Shown here: piece after piece, positions 49,063-61,520 of the stretch | Layout of the letters: the number at the start of each line of letters is the position of its first letter | How positions within the stretch are numbered: the stretch's first letter is position 1 | Assembly: GCF_014529535.1 (NCBI RefSeq) | Contig: NW_023503501.1 | Span: 3,106,150 to 3,170,149, forward strand | Length of the DNA stretch: 64,000 nt | Direction: 5' to 3' | Source of the DNA: Bradysia coprophila | Lineage: Eukaryota > Arthropoda > Insecta > Diptera > Sciaridae | The notes under the pieces: model-generated | The model's database searches: none | What the model was told of the DNA's origin: nothing | Seen by the model: the letters and a program-made list of their open reading frames with translations, nothing else | Program-made: the position numbers and the translations under genes

Positions 49063-52000
49063 AAGGAACTTTAATTCTAATTCAAGTTATTTAAAAACCT
49101 AAACATGCTTTTAACTTACACAAACGTTGCTCAAAATTTCTTGTGTAACAAAACGCCCGATATATTTGTGTCTTATGAACGTACACAAAATACATAAACT
49201 GCACGGGGAAAATCATCCTCCGTCTATTATACTTGCTATATATACATTACAGTTCGCTCTCTCGCGATAAACAAACAGATAAGTAATTGATGTTTTAGAT
49301 AATCTCTGAGCAAGTATTGGTTAACGTGTGTATACTCAACTCTCACATGGATTACGAAACGTATCCACGTTTAGGGGAGAGGAGAAGTAAATTTGTTTTA
49401 AGGGAAAGAGGGGAGTCAAGTTAAAAAAGATCATCGTGATCATCGTTTTTCAAGCGAAGAACCATTCCAAATGGAACCGAAATGAATACATCGAATGATA
49501 TCCTCTCGGCTTCACGTTATACTGTATAGCAGCATGTAATTCAATAAAACATCCGAAAAAAATATTATTTTTAGATTTATGGGGCGAGATAAGTGTGTAG
49601 TAGGAACGAGAGTTGTAGGAATCAAGTATTTTATTTTTCTTTAGATATTTTTTTTCTCATGTGTGCTAGATAATTCTCTAATAGCAAATAGTCGTTGATA
49701 ATAATGTAGGAATATCCATAAGACAATAAAGTGGAAATTACATGAAATAAACAACGCCATATAGGGACAAGTTAAGTATCTTGGTTGTAAGTGTCATGAG
49801 GAACTGTCAAGTTACTATGAAAGTACGTGAAATCCAGACGTCTAACATAATTTGTACTACACATTCAACATTCTCTCAAAAAAGGATTTTTTTGGATATC
49901 AGTGGAAATACGAAACGCCCAAATGTAGATTCTAATTTCAGCTAAGTGTCCATGCCTCTTAACGGATTTTTTTTTTTTCAAAGAAAGGATCTTTTTTGGC
50001 CGAAAAAATCAAATGTTTTGAACGAAAATTAAAATCCTAAACGTTATAGGATAACGCCCTTTTGATTGTCACACAGCTGAACGTTTCATTTAATAAAAAT
50101 TTTTGAAAATTGTGCAATTACGAAGACGGTCTTGGTGACAGTAATATACCTAAATTTAATTCAAAATTTTGGAAATGGTAAAATATAAATTTAGAGGTGT
50201 AAATGCTCCAATACATACACACATAAAAAAGCAACTAAATGGGGTCGATCAGTTCATTGACCGATGTTTCTCTATCGCTTGAAAGTTATTTTTCTTATTT
50301 GCTTTTTTTACAAGAGAAAAAAGCAAAATACGATTGTCTGCACGAGAGATTTACCGTTTCTTTTCAATCTCTTTACCGGCTTTTTATGTATAAAATTTTT
50401 CTTTTTCCTGTTATTAACTTTCAATGAACAATTGAATGTTATAAGCCAGGCTTTTTTCATAGAGTTATTCAACCATGAGAGTGGCTTTGGAGAAAAAAAA
50501 AACATTAATTTTTTAATGGCATGGAACCGATCTTAAAGTTTACAACAAAATTTAAATAAAACTTAAAAAATTTAAATGTAAAAATGACAAAATAAAATTG
50601 AACAAAACTGCCACGTACCGTATTCATATTACTTATTTATTTTTTCATTCGCTCAGTCGAAGTGGTGTAAGGTAAATTCCATTCGAACTCGTTCTATTTT
50701 TGAATAACGGGTAAAAATAATCCTTTACGTAACGACGCGAACGCCACAAGGCACTAATATATGAACGCACAATTATTCGTTTACTTTGCTTGGTTGTCCC
50801 AGTCGGTTTAAGGTTCAAAGAAAATGTGATTTTCTTTTTTGGGAGTATTTTCTTCTTCGTTTTTATAAAACTTTTTTTTTTACTTTATCGAAGATACAAT
50901 GTTTTCGACTTCTTACACTCTTTCCGCTTTTATAATTTGATATGTGTAATTCAATATTACAACACAATTTTTAATCCAATTTAATATGTTTGCATAATGA
51001 AATCCACTTTAAAAGTCTTTTCGTCCGGGTTTTTTTTTCTATTTATTTGATAAGTCAGTCCTTTTCCGGTTCACCATACACAATTTCTTTTCATATAGTC
51101 AAAATCAGATTAAATGTTCATCTTCAACTCAATTTCGAATCAAATCACAAAACTGTTCCGCAATTTATTTATTGGTCAATTTTATTGGATAAACAAATGA
51201 CGTCACCATAAACTTCGGTTAAATTAAATTAAAAATTTATTTATTTTTTGCTTTTATCAAAAGCTTTTTTTTTATTTATAAACAAAAAATTTGTCACTTA
51301 TCAACAAATAAAGTCTCTGGAACGTTTCAAAATTTGCTGACAAATTTTTAGTTTTGTTTTTCTTTTCTGTTTTCCCTTTAAATACAAAACTTTCAGCCAC
51401 AAAAAATTCACATTTTTTTCATCAACCTCAGGAAAATAAATTTCAATGCAGCGGAGAATCCATCGTCGTCACTATTTTAGGGCTGTTACCGCTGTGGCGG
51501 TAAATTTTAAACTAAATTTGACTTTGTATTCTGTGTAAGGCTGGTGGTGACTTTGAATTAAACATAATACAACGATCGCGTACGGATGTATTCAACAATT
51601 TTTTTTAGCGTAACACACACTCACTGATGTAAAGTCTATGCATATTGGATACAATGAAGAGAGAGAGAAAAACGATTTCGTTTATATTATACAGTAAAAT
51701 TTCAGGGCAGATTTTGACTACACACATAGAGCACTACACGAAATGTCACTGTGTGTAGGTATATGGGATCTAATAATATTTGTTACTTAAGATTTATTTT
51801 CATATAGAAAAATGTGTGGTACGGTACCTAGTAACAATTTATTTTATACTCAAATCGTATACTGTTTTGGGGATATAATGCCATGTCTATTGGCTTGGTA
51901 CGTCCTCGCGCATGTTTTCGAACTATGTGAATGTCCTACTCGTCGAATATTTATTGTATACATGTATTATGCTTATACGAGGCATTTCGTTATACGGACA

Positions 52001-52934
52001 GATAGTGGATGTCAATTATTTTGGACTTTGATGATTTACAAAAATTTATGTGCGTACATTTTGTATATGTAGAGTTCGTGTGGAGCTCGGCTATTTGCTG
52101 GCTTAATCTGACTGCTTATAGGTTTTTTGGAAGGAATAAAATAAATTTTAAAATACTCGTTTTACAGAGGTAGTAGGGGAGCTGGGTGCAAGTTTACATT
52201 TGATGAATTTTACAAATGATTATTTTCGAAATGTCGACGTTTACATTCATCATAATACTACTTTCGCTGTACTAAAGTAGTCAGAACAATCTTCTTATTT
52301 ATTTAGGAAAAAATTTCATTTCTCGGTATTTTGAAAATGGTTTTTTGATGGATTTGAAATAATTACAAATATGAGCATCAACCCTTCATTAGTTGCTCAA
52401 AATTCCAAAGGTCTTAATGGCCTTGTCATTAGGGTGTAATTATAGATATTGATAATGAAACATTCAGAACGAAGGAGTAATAGAGAATAAATGATTAACT
52501 CAATACAACTTTCGAGACACGAAAACCTAACGAAGGTCATAAATACCGTTTGTTAGATTAATTTGGTGACTTCAAATTTAAAACTGCAAAGGAACTTTTA
52601 ACTAATTTCTATTGCGACTGCATCATCAGTTCTCTACAGTGACTAATGAAACAACAGATATTTTTATGCAGTTCAGTGAGCGAATTCGATACTCACGCGG
52701 CCTGTGTGTAATGTCATATGTCATAAGAAAGTGAACGTACTTTATCGCACTAGTGCGATAAAAAAAATGGCAAGATTTTGTCGCACTCATGATTATGATA
52801 TGTTGTTTCAGTATTTTAGTTTCAGATTTTTTTCAGTAAAATTTGTGGTTTTTTATGTTTTGTTTATATCTGCGCGGAATACGCTCACTGAATAGCATAA
52901 AACAGTGAATGAAACACGAATCGTATCCAGGTAT

Positions 52935-53070
52935 ACACAAGGTATGGTTGAATGTCAAACTTTGTATGGAGCGGAGGACATAGCGATTTCATATAAAGAG
53001 GTGAGTTTTTTTTTATATGAAATCGCTGGGCTCTCCGGTTTGTATGAATAGACCATACCTGGTTTAAACT
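52935..53070. repeat. Imperfect palindrome
   Basis: GGAGGACATAGCGATTTCAT is mirrored by ATGAAATCGCTGGGCTCTCC around a T-run. The outer AGGTATGG and CCATACCT also pair. Confidence 0.6.
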
Positions 53071-53195
53071 TTCAATGACGGCTTCGCATCGGATTCGGGT
53101 TGACATAAATAATTATTACGCTAGTTTAAAAGGAGGTATGGCGGTTTCCTAAATTCCGTGAGTGTAGTAACATAATATACTATTATATTTATTTG

Positions 53196-53622
53196 TGACG
53201 GGATGGCTCAGTGGTTACGTACTAGCCTTCCACCAAAATGATCCGGGTTCGATTCCCGTGACAGACAAATTCCGCATGGAATTTTTCTAGCGATTATATC
53301 GCATTGGTAACGTCCTTAGTTCACTCAAGCTTCATAATTTGGGTAGTTGCGGTGTGTTTGGTGGCTGCAACGACGTATACACTGAATGAATCGTATGACG
53401 TAACCCAAATACGATAAATTTGTGTACATATGTCTAGCCTACATTAAGGCGAGATATCAATTTCGCACCTAACTTTCCTCAGAGAGTAATTACATACTTC
53501 GAGGCGTGGTTCGGAAGTCACGTAAAGCCGGTGGTCCAGACTGAACTTGTTATTGGCTGTAAAAGGCTGTTAGAACGGTCTCAAAACCAACAAATAAATA
53601 AATAAATAAATAAATAAATATG
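53196..53622 (+). mobile_element. tRNA-derived SINE, full-length copy
   Basis: The head GACGGGATGGCTCAGTGG contains an A box (about 53204-53214). The B box GGTTCGATTCC is at 53246-53256, correctly spaced for a pol III promoter. The unrelated body runs to CAAAACCAAC and an (AAAT)n tail at 53591-53620. Two further copies in this window define the family. No clear target duplication is seen. Confidence 0.88.
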
Positions 53623-54099
53623 TCGAACTGCTGAAAGTTCGCTTGTTCTACTTTAAAGTGCACTTTACAGTATATATGTAGAGATACTACCTGCGCTATG
53701 TGATAGGTGACCCTTACTTAGCAATTTGCCCCTGTGATTATGATCCATTAGGTGTGGACTATTTTCGGTTCATACTTCTTATTTTTCTATGTGGAAATCA
53801 ACTTTCGCATGGGGGCAGGTAGTAAACCAGAATGCATTGGATGCTACACGTACTTCATTACTTCGGAAACAGCATTGTGTAAAATGATCACAATTTACTT
53901 TGATAAAATAATAGCTTTATATTGACACTCGCAAAATCACTCGTGAGTTTTGAGCAACTTGCTTCAAAAATATTTTTTTCGACCAGTGTAGTTGAATAAA
54001 CTCTTACTGACGACGCTTGTGAGACAAAATTGTTACCTTATGAAAATAAATGATTATTTTAAAATAATTTTCGACCGGCTACCGATTTGGCGCCATTCC

Positions 54100-54403
54100 A
54101 TAACAATAGATTAAGGAATTTGTTTATGTGTTGCCCGTTGACAAGAGGATCGCCACCGGTTTTTGGTGGGTTCTTATTTTTATTTTTTACACGTTGCCAC
54201 GCGTTATTGACAATTTCAAGATATTTTTATTGGGAGGTTACGCTGAAAAAGGACTTCACCCAGCACAAATTAAAGACTTTGCACATATGTTTAACATTGC
54301 AATGTGGGCAACATAGAGAAACTTAATTTCAAAACCGACCGAAACCCCGTGCTTCCATCTTTATAAAAAAAAACACATACCGAACGAGCCAATCTTAATC
54401 TAT
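54100..54403. repeat. Dispersed repeat, copy 2 (uninterrupted)
   Basis: Colinear with 26965-27433 but lacking the 165-bp MITE, so it shows the empty insertion site near 54155. Confidence 0.8.
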
Positions 54404-54566
54404 CGAGGCCAGTCTTCAAAGAAGTAGATTTTGAAAAAAATCACGGTTTAAGTTTTAAAGTTTTGCCGTTGGTACCCTCACTAAAATTGAAGAAAAGTAT
54501 AAAAAGAGAAATGGATTAAAAAATGACGAATAATGGACACTTAATGTAGAACTTTGCGGAACTGTC

Positions 54567-54721
54567 CAAGATTCTGAAAGTACTGCTTAAGACACTTACG
54601 AAGGCAATTTCGACATGTTTTGTTAAACACACTGATTATAGACACAATCAAATTGTCAAAATTTCGTGCCACTCAGAAGTGTCTTCACCTGTTCAGAACA
54701 GGCTGTTCTTTCAGAACCTTG
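54567..54721. mobile_element. hAT-type MITE (CAAGRTTCTGAAAG family), copy 2
   Basis: Ends CAAGATTCTGAAAG and CTTTCAGAACCTTG. It is flanked by GAACTGTC (54559-54566) and GGACTGTC (54722-54729), an 8-bp duplication with one mismatch. The interior shares AATTGTCAAAATTT with copy 1. Confidence 0.88.
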
Positions 54722-54861
54722 GGACTGTCAACTTCTAGGACGCTTGGTTTATTCATCGTTCTGAAAGAACGAGCAGGTCACGAATGCTGGTGACTTCAAA
54801 TTTGTTTAACGCTCTCATTACATATTGTGTGAAAAGTCAACTTTAAAACACAGCTAACACC

Positions 54862-56034
54862 GACCCGTACGAAACACCTATTCGTATCAAAAGCCTTTAC
54901 TGTGAAACTCTTCATTTCTTTTACTTCATTCTCTACTGAAAAGCTATTCGCCCTTTAAAATCACTTACATTATCTTTCTTTGCCTTGTTAGCATATACAA
55001 ATAAATTTCCGGAGGCAATATAGACAGCCCCGTACGAAGTCAACTTTTATAAATTCCTATTTAAATAGCCTATATTTTCCTATAAATAAACATTTCACAG
55101 ATGAATATGCTATTATATCGCTCTATATGCCTGTATATAGCTCAATATAGGTGAATATAGATATATATAGATGTCCATATATGGAATGCCTGAAACATCC
55201 CACACATATAACAAATTATTTCCATGTTAACAGAAACACTCTAAGTACAATTTTCCCAATATATATCAATTTTATTAAAATCCAATATGGCCACCGGCAG
55301 CCATTTTGTTAGGAGACCGGAAATTTTACCGACGCTTTACATTCGTTAATACCTTTCAAACAAAAAAAAAATTCATGAAATTCGGTCAAAATTTACTCGA
55401 GATATTGACAAAATACTCCACGTTCACTGTACGGCCGAGTAGCCAGATAAGAGCTCACTCCAAGAGACCTAGCTCACGCTCCGGAGAACATATTTTCAAA
55501 AACTTTTTTTTTCCCTGATTGGTACGGTCAATACCTCTCTAATAAAGCTAAAACAGACGAAATATGTTGAAATGTGGCCGACCTACAAGCAAAAACTGCT
55601 TGCCGCCCTGTGCCTGTTTCACACCAAGGGGTCTAACTCACGAGTCGGTCATCCGATTTCCATAAACTTTTTTTTTGTCGATCGGTATTGTAAATACCTT
55701 TTATTTGACACGAAGTGTAACGTTTGAATGTCCGGAGATATCTTCGAAAAACCGTAAAGCACTTATTGAGCCACAGCTCGGGAAGGGTCGATCCAAAATC
55801 ACTCATCTTCGAAATTAGCCTGTCTTTTGACATTACCAAACGGGAAAAAAAAGAATTTTCAAAATCGGATGCGTTTTGCTCAAGTTATCGTGCAGACGGA
55901 CAGACGGACATTTTTTTTCACTGATTTGGCATCTCTAGACAACCACAATAGGTTTCCCCTTACTCAGGGAGTCCAATTCGACGTGTTACGGACGTATGCG
56001 TAAACGCATAAGACCCCAGTACTTCGTACGGGTC
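54862..56034. mobile_element. Candidate 1.17-kb nonautonomous element
   Basis: Perfect 12-bp inverted ends GACCCGTACGAA and TTCGTACGGGTC. The interior holds two related segments (GATTGGTACGGTCAATACCT and GATCGGTATTGTAAATACCT, about 175 bp apart) and GACGGACAGACGGACA followed by a T-run. It is noncoding. No target duplication is evident. Confidence 0.5.
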
Positions 56035-57500
56035 TAAACAAATAACATTTTTTGTTGAGTTGAAATCGTCATATAAAGTTTCACAAGCCTAGTTGGCGCC
56101 ACAGGAAAATTTTGATGCCACCAATTCTGTGATCATCTCGAAAATGTCTCCAACCTTTTCTTTCAGAACCATGGGTTTATTAACAAGAAAATCCAATTAT
56201 TTGTTTTTGTCAAGTTGGACTCTTCTTATCAAAATACGGAACATCCCAGAAGTTGACAACTCGTGAAGTGCTAAATAACAAAGCCATTGGACCTTTACTG
56301 TCCAATGAAACATAGAACTGGATCGCATAAAATAAGAACGGGTTCACTGAAACGCAAACATCTCCCCAACAGCGACGTGTTCCACCTGAAAAGAAACGAT
56401 CTCACAAAAATTCGTAGTGGTTATTGAACTCCAAAACTTAAAAAAAAAAATTTGTCCCCATATCAAATGAAAAACATTCCAATGGACTTCGATTCCACAG
56501 TAATTGGCCCAGCCCTAAATAAATCTCTAAAACATAGCGATACACGATCGAATTTATTTCAAAGAAAAACATTCAACAATTGCTTCTATTTCCATTGTTA
56601 GGTTTTTACCTACATGCACCTATCTAGATACACCTCTACAATATAAAACCTACATGTAATGTGTACCTAAGTAATAGATCTACATAGAGTTTCATCCATC
56701 CATCCATATATAACTCGTATATTTAATGTACCTATGTGATGAGGGCTCTAAAAAGCAACAAAACATCCAACTCGTATAAATACACCAAACCGATACACAC
56801 GATGTTTGTTGGTTGAAAAATGGTTTCGTTATTGTTCATAATGTTATGTGACTTTCATTGTAGAAAAAAGGGTTTTTGAACTCAAAAGAGGTCATGCAAC
56901 AGGAGATAGATTTTCTATGCGCGATCGACTTAGGCGATAGGCATAAAGGCATAAAGCTATGCTATAATAAAATGTGTACGCTCGAAACTTTGTGTTGAAA
57001 TTGAACACAATTTTTGTTTGGAATTGAAATGGGAAAAAAGGCATGTTAGATGAACTCTGGTGCTGTGTACTGACGATAGACGATATAGTGAGGGATATAA
57101 AGTCGTTTTTTTTTTATTTGGATGCGCACCTGTGATTTTTGTTGTTTACTCGAATGTAAAATTCTAGTCAGTAATTTGCTTCTAACCAGTACATCCACAA
57201 TGGATATGAATCGTAGTGCGAGAATAGAATTTTTTTGTATTATTTTGTTTTTTATATGCATGTTGATCAACCACCGTTAATATCCATGGAATTAAGCTGT
57301 TACACTTCCTGAGTTATTGCTATTAATTTTAATTGAATTTGAATCTTAATTTCTTTGATGAATCCACTTCAGGCCAACATCTGCGAGGGCTTCCTTTATT
57401 TGGATAATTCATTGAATCAAATCGAAAGATCTACTTCCGAAATGGCTCGTCACCTGTCATCGTCACCAGTGACAAAATGTTTAGTTTCCTGCTCTCTTTA

Positions 57501-57620
57501 GGCTGCTAGGAATTTTGCGCAACGTCATTCACAATAATTGACAAAATGACACAATTTGTATAAGGAAAATGTCACTTTGTGGATTATTGTGAATGACGTG
57601 GGGTGAAATTCCTCACCACC
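57501..57620. mobile_element. Palindromic MITE (CGTCATTCACAATAA family), copy 1
   Basis: GCTAGGAATTT..CGTCATTCACAATAA pairs with TTATTGTGAATGACG...AAATTCCTCACC. The inner TGACA and CATTTTCCTTATAC motifs match the copy at 62877-62996 in inverted orientation. Confidence 0.82.
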
Positions 57621-57698
57621 CACTTATAGGGAACGTAATTTAAAAATTATTTAAACTATTTTTAAGGAACATATTTTTTCATCTGACGCACTGGGTGA

Positions 57699-57842
57699 CA
57701 GTACCGGACTGGCTCGAAAAAGCCCATCGGGTGCTCCATGCAACTCAATTTAAAAAGGCCCACAAATTAAAAATTCTCATACAAAAATCCAAAAGGCCCA
57801 TCGGGAATTCCCCGAATTCACCATATGGCCAGTCCGGGCCTG
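57699..57842. mobile_element. hAT-type MITE (CAGTACCGG family), copy 2
   Basis: Ends CAGTACCGGACTGGC and GGCCAGTCCGGGCCTG, with a perfect 8-bp target duplication CTGGGTGA on both sides. The interior repeats AAGCCCATCGGG and AAAGGCCCATCGGG. Confidence 0.9.
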
Positions 57843-58074
57843 CTGGGTGATACTCCAGGCAGAAAGAGTATCAGAGATTTAATTTTTCAAAAACGAAAAA
57901 TTCGAAGCACAAATGATTGTTGTTTAAGAGAAATCAACACAACGGTTCGCAAAAATAATATTTTCGATGATAACTTCGTGTCGACGTCCTTTCTGGAAAA
58001 ACTGGGCCCATCCTTTTGTGTCAAGAAGTGTTGGCTCTGACCTCTGAGGTTTGCCTGTATAATATCCTATTAGG

Positions 58075-58178
58075 TCTGTCAAGTTACGAATTCCTAAAGT
58101 TAGGAAAATACGAGAATGGGCGCCCAGGGCGTAGATTCCCGTAGCATTCGTAACTTTAAGAATTCGTAACTTGACAGT
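58075..58178. repeat. Palindromic element
   Basis: CTGTCAAGTTACGAATTC..TAAAGTTA is mirrored by GTAACTTTAAGAATTCGTAACTTGACAG around a GGGCGCCCAGGGCG core. A partial echo follows at about 58200-58255. Confidence 0.75.
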
Positions 58179-58874
58179 TCTTATGGGATTTTATGCACGC
58201 AACTTTCAAAATACGAATATTTGGAGTTATGAAAATACGAGAATAGTCGCCCAGACCTGTTGCAAGAGTGAAATCAGTTAGGGATCAATTCAAAACGTCA
58301 ACCGCAAATGGTGCTTTGATGTCTAATTAGGAACAGATTCTTTTTAAATTGAATAAACAAATTTTCATCGCTAAATGCAAAACGTGTTTCCAATAACTAT
58401 TAACTACAACATGCCCCCATTCATCCTATCAAGTGTAACGTACACATTGATAGATTCAAGTTAATTATCAAGTGAATACTGGCAAAGTAAGGTATAATTT
58501 TGAAATTTGTTACAGGGTCGTTATTTCCTAAGTGGATTGTGGCTGACGTGCATTATTTATAAAAATAAAATTAATGTGAATATATGCACAACTTTACAAC
58601 ATTTCTACCTACAATTTTTCAATTTATGTTTTTACAAAATAAAATTGCATGCCTTGGATATATTGCTACTACTTGTTGTTGTATATGAGCCGAGCATATG
58701 ACCGAAACCCATTTATTTATTGCACAATTTGATTTACGCACATCAGTTCGTTTTGAGAACCTGGGTCTCAGGCGCAGTCTGTTTCATCGATTCAGTATGG
58801 AGCACTTTCCTTCGCTTGATTCTATCTAGTATCTATCTCGATGATTTATGAGCAGGAAAATCGAAAAATTTACT

Positions 58875-59024
58875 CAATGCACTTCAAGCATAGCACATAA
58901 ATAGTGTACTGAAACTTGACAGTGTGTCACACAACTGTTTAACACTGTAAAAAAACCATTTCAGACACACTAGTACTCTATTTGGTAGCTGTCGACTATG
59001 ATCACTTTTGCTTGAAGTGCATTG
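58875..59024. mobile_element. GCACTTC-family MITE, intact copy
   Basis: Ends CAATGCACTTCAAGCA and TTGCTTGAAGTGCATTG, with ATTTACT duplicated exactly on both sides (58868-58874 and 59025-59031). The interior has TACTGAAACTTGACAGTG and TAGTACTCTATTTGGTAGCT. Relatives are at 17955-18207 and, partially, at 9.6, 34.9 and 40.7 kb. Confidence 0.85.
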
Positions 59025-60720
59025 ATTTACTGCATGATTTTCGTAATTTAATTTTATGATTTGTTCAGGGCCGAACTGGCTACCCAATGGCCGCTGTGGC
59101 ATTGCTCCTTTTCACATTTGATTTAAAAAATTAAAAAATTTTGAGCTGCCCAAAATAGTCAGCAGTCCTTTGGGCGAACAGTCTAGTCCAGGCATGTGTC
59201 CAGTTTAATTAAAATACAATTTGTAGTATGTAGTACAAATATTTTATGAACGGTCCAATAATCTGTTTCTGAAACACAAAATTCAGATCGAACGTTTTTT
59301 TTTGTCTTATAATTCACTTCAAACAGAAAATGCTACAAAAGATGCGCATCATTATACCCGATTTTACTACGATGTAGATCCATGTTATTTATTTCATAAC
59401 ATTTCCTTCATTCAAACTTCTTTTGGTCAATTAAACCTACACATCACGACATTCAATAACATTTTACAACAAAATTTATAAAAAAAAGCTGGTCGGTAGT
59501 TATATAACATAATCATCAAAGCGCTTTTGTCAGTGTATATGGTTCGCTTTGGCTATATATTTGCATTGAATTTCAGATTCATTAATGGTTTTATTGTATT
59601 TTTCCAGTTTGTTCGATGTTTTATATATTTTTCCAAACGAAATACAACAGTAACTTTGACGGAATGTTGGTGAGCGTTTCTTCTCTCCATACAATCATCT
59701 ACGAAAACAAATTGATGTTAAAATCCAATTCTATTATAAAATTATTTTTTTAGCATTAATGTGTTAACCGGTCGTTTCGGGGCGGCCAATACATGATCCT
59801 ACATGTAATAACACAAGAAAAAATATTTTTTTGATAAAGCATCGCTACTTTTGCGCATCTAAACCGCGCACTATTGACTTAATATCTGAAATGTGCAAAC
59901 TCATGTGATGATAAACAAATATACAAATACTGAAACAAAAATGTTCGAATAGAAAAAAATATTTATAAAAATTCAAGGCCATTTACAATATTATTTTACA
60001 TGTACCACAATTTTGCGCCATATGAGTTGAATTTTATACACATACCTATACTTACACAGCAATATTCTTCTTTAATCAACGCTCTGTCACATTCCTGGAT
60101 TTAAATATTAAACTGAATATATGGCACCTGATCAGTAGCTCGTTTAAATCATTTTTTTGTTCTATGCCTTTGGGTTGTTCTAAGGGACAATGATATTAAT
60201 GTCTATAGCGATAATTTTGATTTGCATCAACATATACCGAAGTTTAAAGCTTATTTGTCGTCAAACTGTAAAGTGTTCAATCCAAACTTAATTGATACAC
60301 ATACACCATACCTCGGTGGGCATGTAGAGGTGTTATATTTTTTTTAAGTACTGCATTCTCTGCTCTCTATTTTCTAGTGAAATAACTTCACTCTGGTCAA
60401 TATCGATGAAATGTCAAAGCAGTGAAGTTGGTTCACGAAAAAATAGATCGCTGACAGAAGCAATTTTACGACATGTACTAGAAATGTAATAGAATTATAC
60501 AAAAATCTATTACAAACGAGCCTAAGTTTCCAAATTTAAACAGCATTTCCCGATTGAAAATTACATACGATTCAGAGGAATATTGCTATATACGCAAAGG
60601 TTGTTCTTGATCTATCGTTGAAATACTTAAGCTGTAATCGTACTTACGCTGTTTAGCTCTACGTTTAGTTCTTAACAATGGAAAGAAGAAGGAGCTTCCA
60701 TTGTTTGATCATAAACGGCG

Positions 60721-60961
60721 AGGGGAAAACCACTTTTTTTTATTGAAGTGATTAACATGATTAACCAGTGATTAATATGATGACGCATTGGTGATTAACC
60801 AGTATTTGACCGGGGGAATCGTCGCCAAACTACAAATAAACGTCAAAAATAGCGGTTAATCAATGTTAATCGCCGATTAACCGTTTAAATTCACAAAACT
60901 TATGTTTCTGATTAACATATTAACTGATTAACCGTGTTAATTACAAAATAGTGGTTTCCCC
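60721..60961. mobile_element. MITE-like element packed with GATTAAC motifs
   Basis: The inverted ends GGGGAAAACCACT and AGTGGTTTCCCCC enclose about seven GATTAAC/GATTAAT words plus inverted GTTAATC copies. TAAACGGCG occurs just outside each end, a possible target duplication offset by three bases on the right. Confidence 0.6.
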
Positions 60962-61215
60962 CTCGGTAAACGGCGTAAGTGAGTTTGGACCTTTGGACGT
61001 TTTTTTTAGCAAGTTCGATTCCAGAAGTCGCTTCTCAGCATGCGTTAAGAGTAGTAGGTTGCATTGGATGCTGCAAAAGTAATTCATTACATGAGGTGAC
61101 ATTTTTGCGATAATGTCTTTTTCCTGAGGATTGGATATCCAAAATTTACACTTGTCGAAAAGACAGTTACAGAAGGAACACACGAGTGAGTTTGCGAGTA
61201 CCACGAAGTTGATTC
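60962..61215. repeat. Dispersed repeat related to 2.7-3.3 kb
   Basis: TTAGCAAGTTCGATTCCAGA matches foldback A. CATTGGATGCTGCAAAAGTA and CACACGAGTGAGTTTGCGAG match the repeat at 3200-3345. Confidence 0.6.
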
Positions 61216-61520
61216 CGACGTAATGACGTATGTAATGTACACTTAAAAAAAGTAACGAATTATCACATTTTCGTCTTCATCAGATTCTACATAATTTCTA
61301 GACCCACAAATTTGACAGTTGATATTGAATGCTTTTTTGGTTTTTGTCCCAGTAAACTGGTTGCTGTATGTGAGCGACAAATATTTCAACTGGGAAAAAA
61401 TTCAAAAATTTCATTCAAAGTACCTGCTGTCAGAATCGGAACTAGAAATATCAGATCCTATATAAAACAAAAATGTGATAATTCCTAATTTTTCATAATT
61501 GTAAACCAAAATTACTACGA

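Noticed and set aside
53196-53270. A functional tRNA gene
   Set aside because: The A and B boxes are present, but the acceptor stem does not close and the sequence runs into a shared repeat body with an AAAT tail, as in a SINE.
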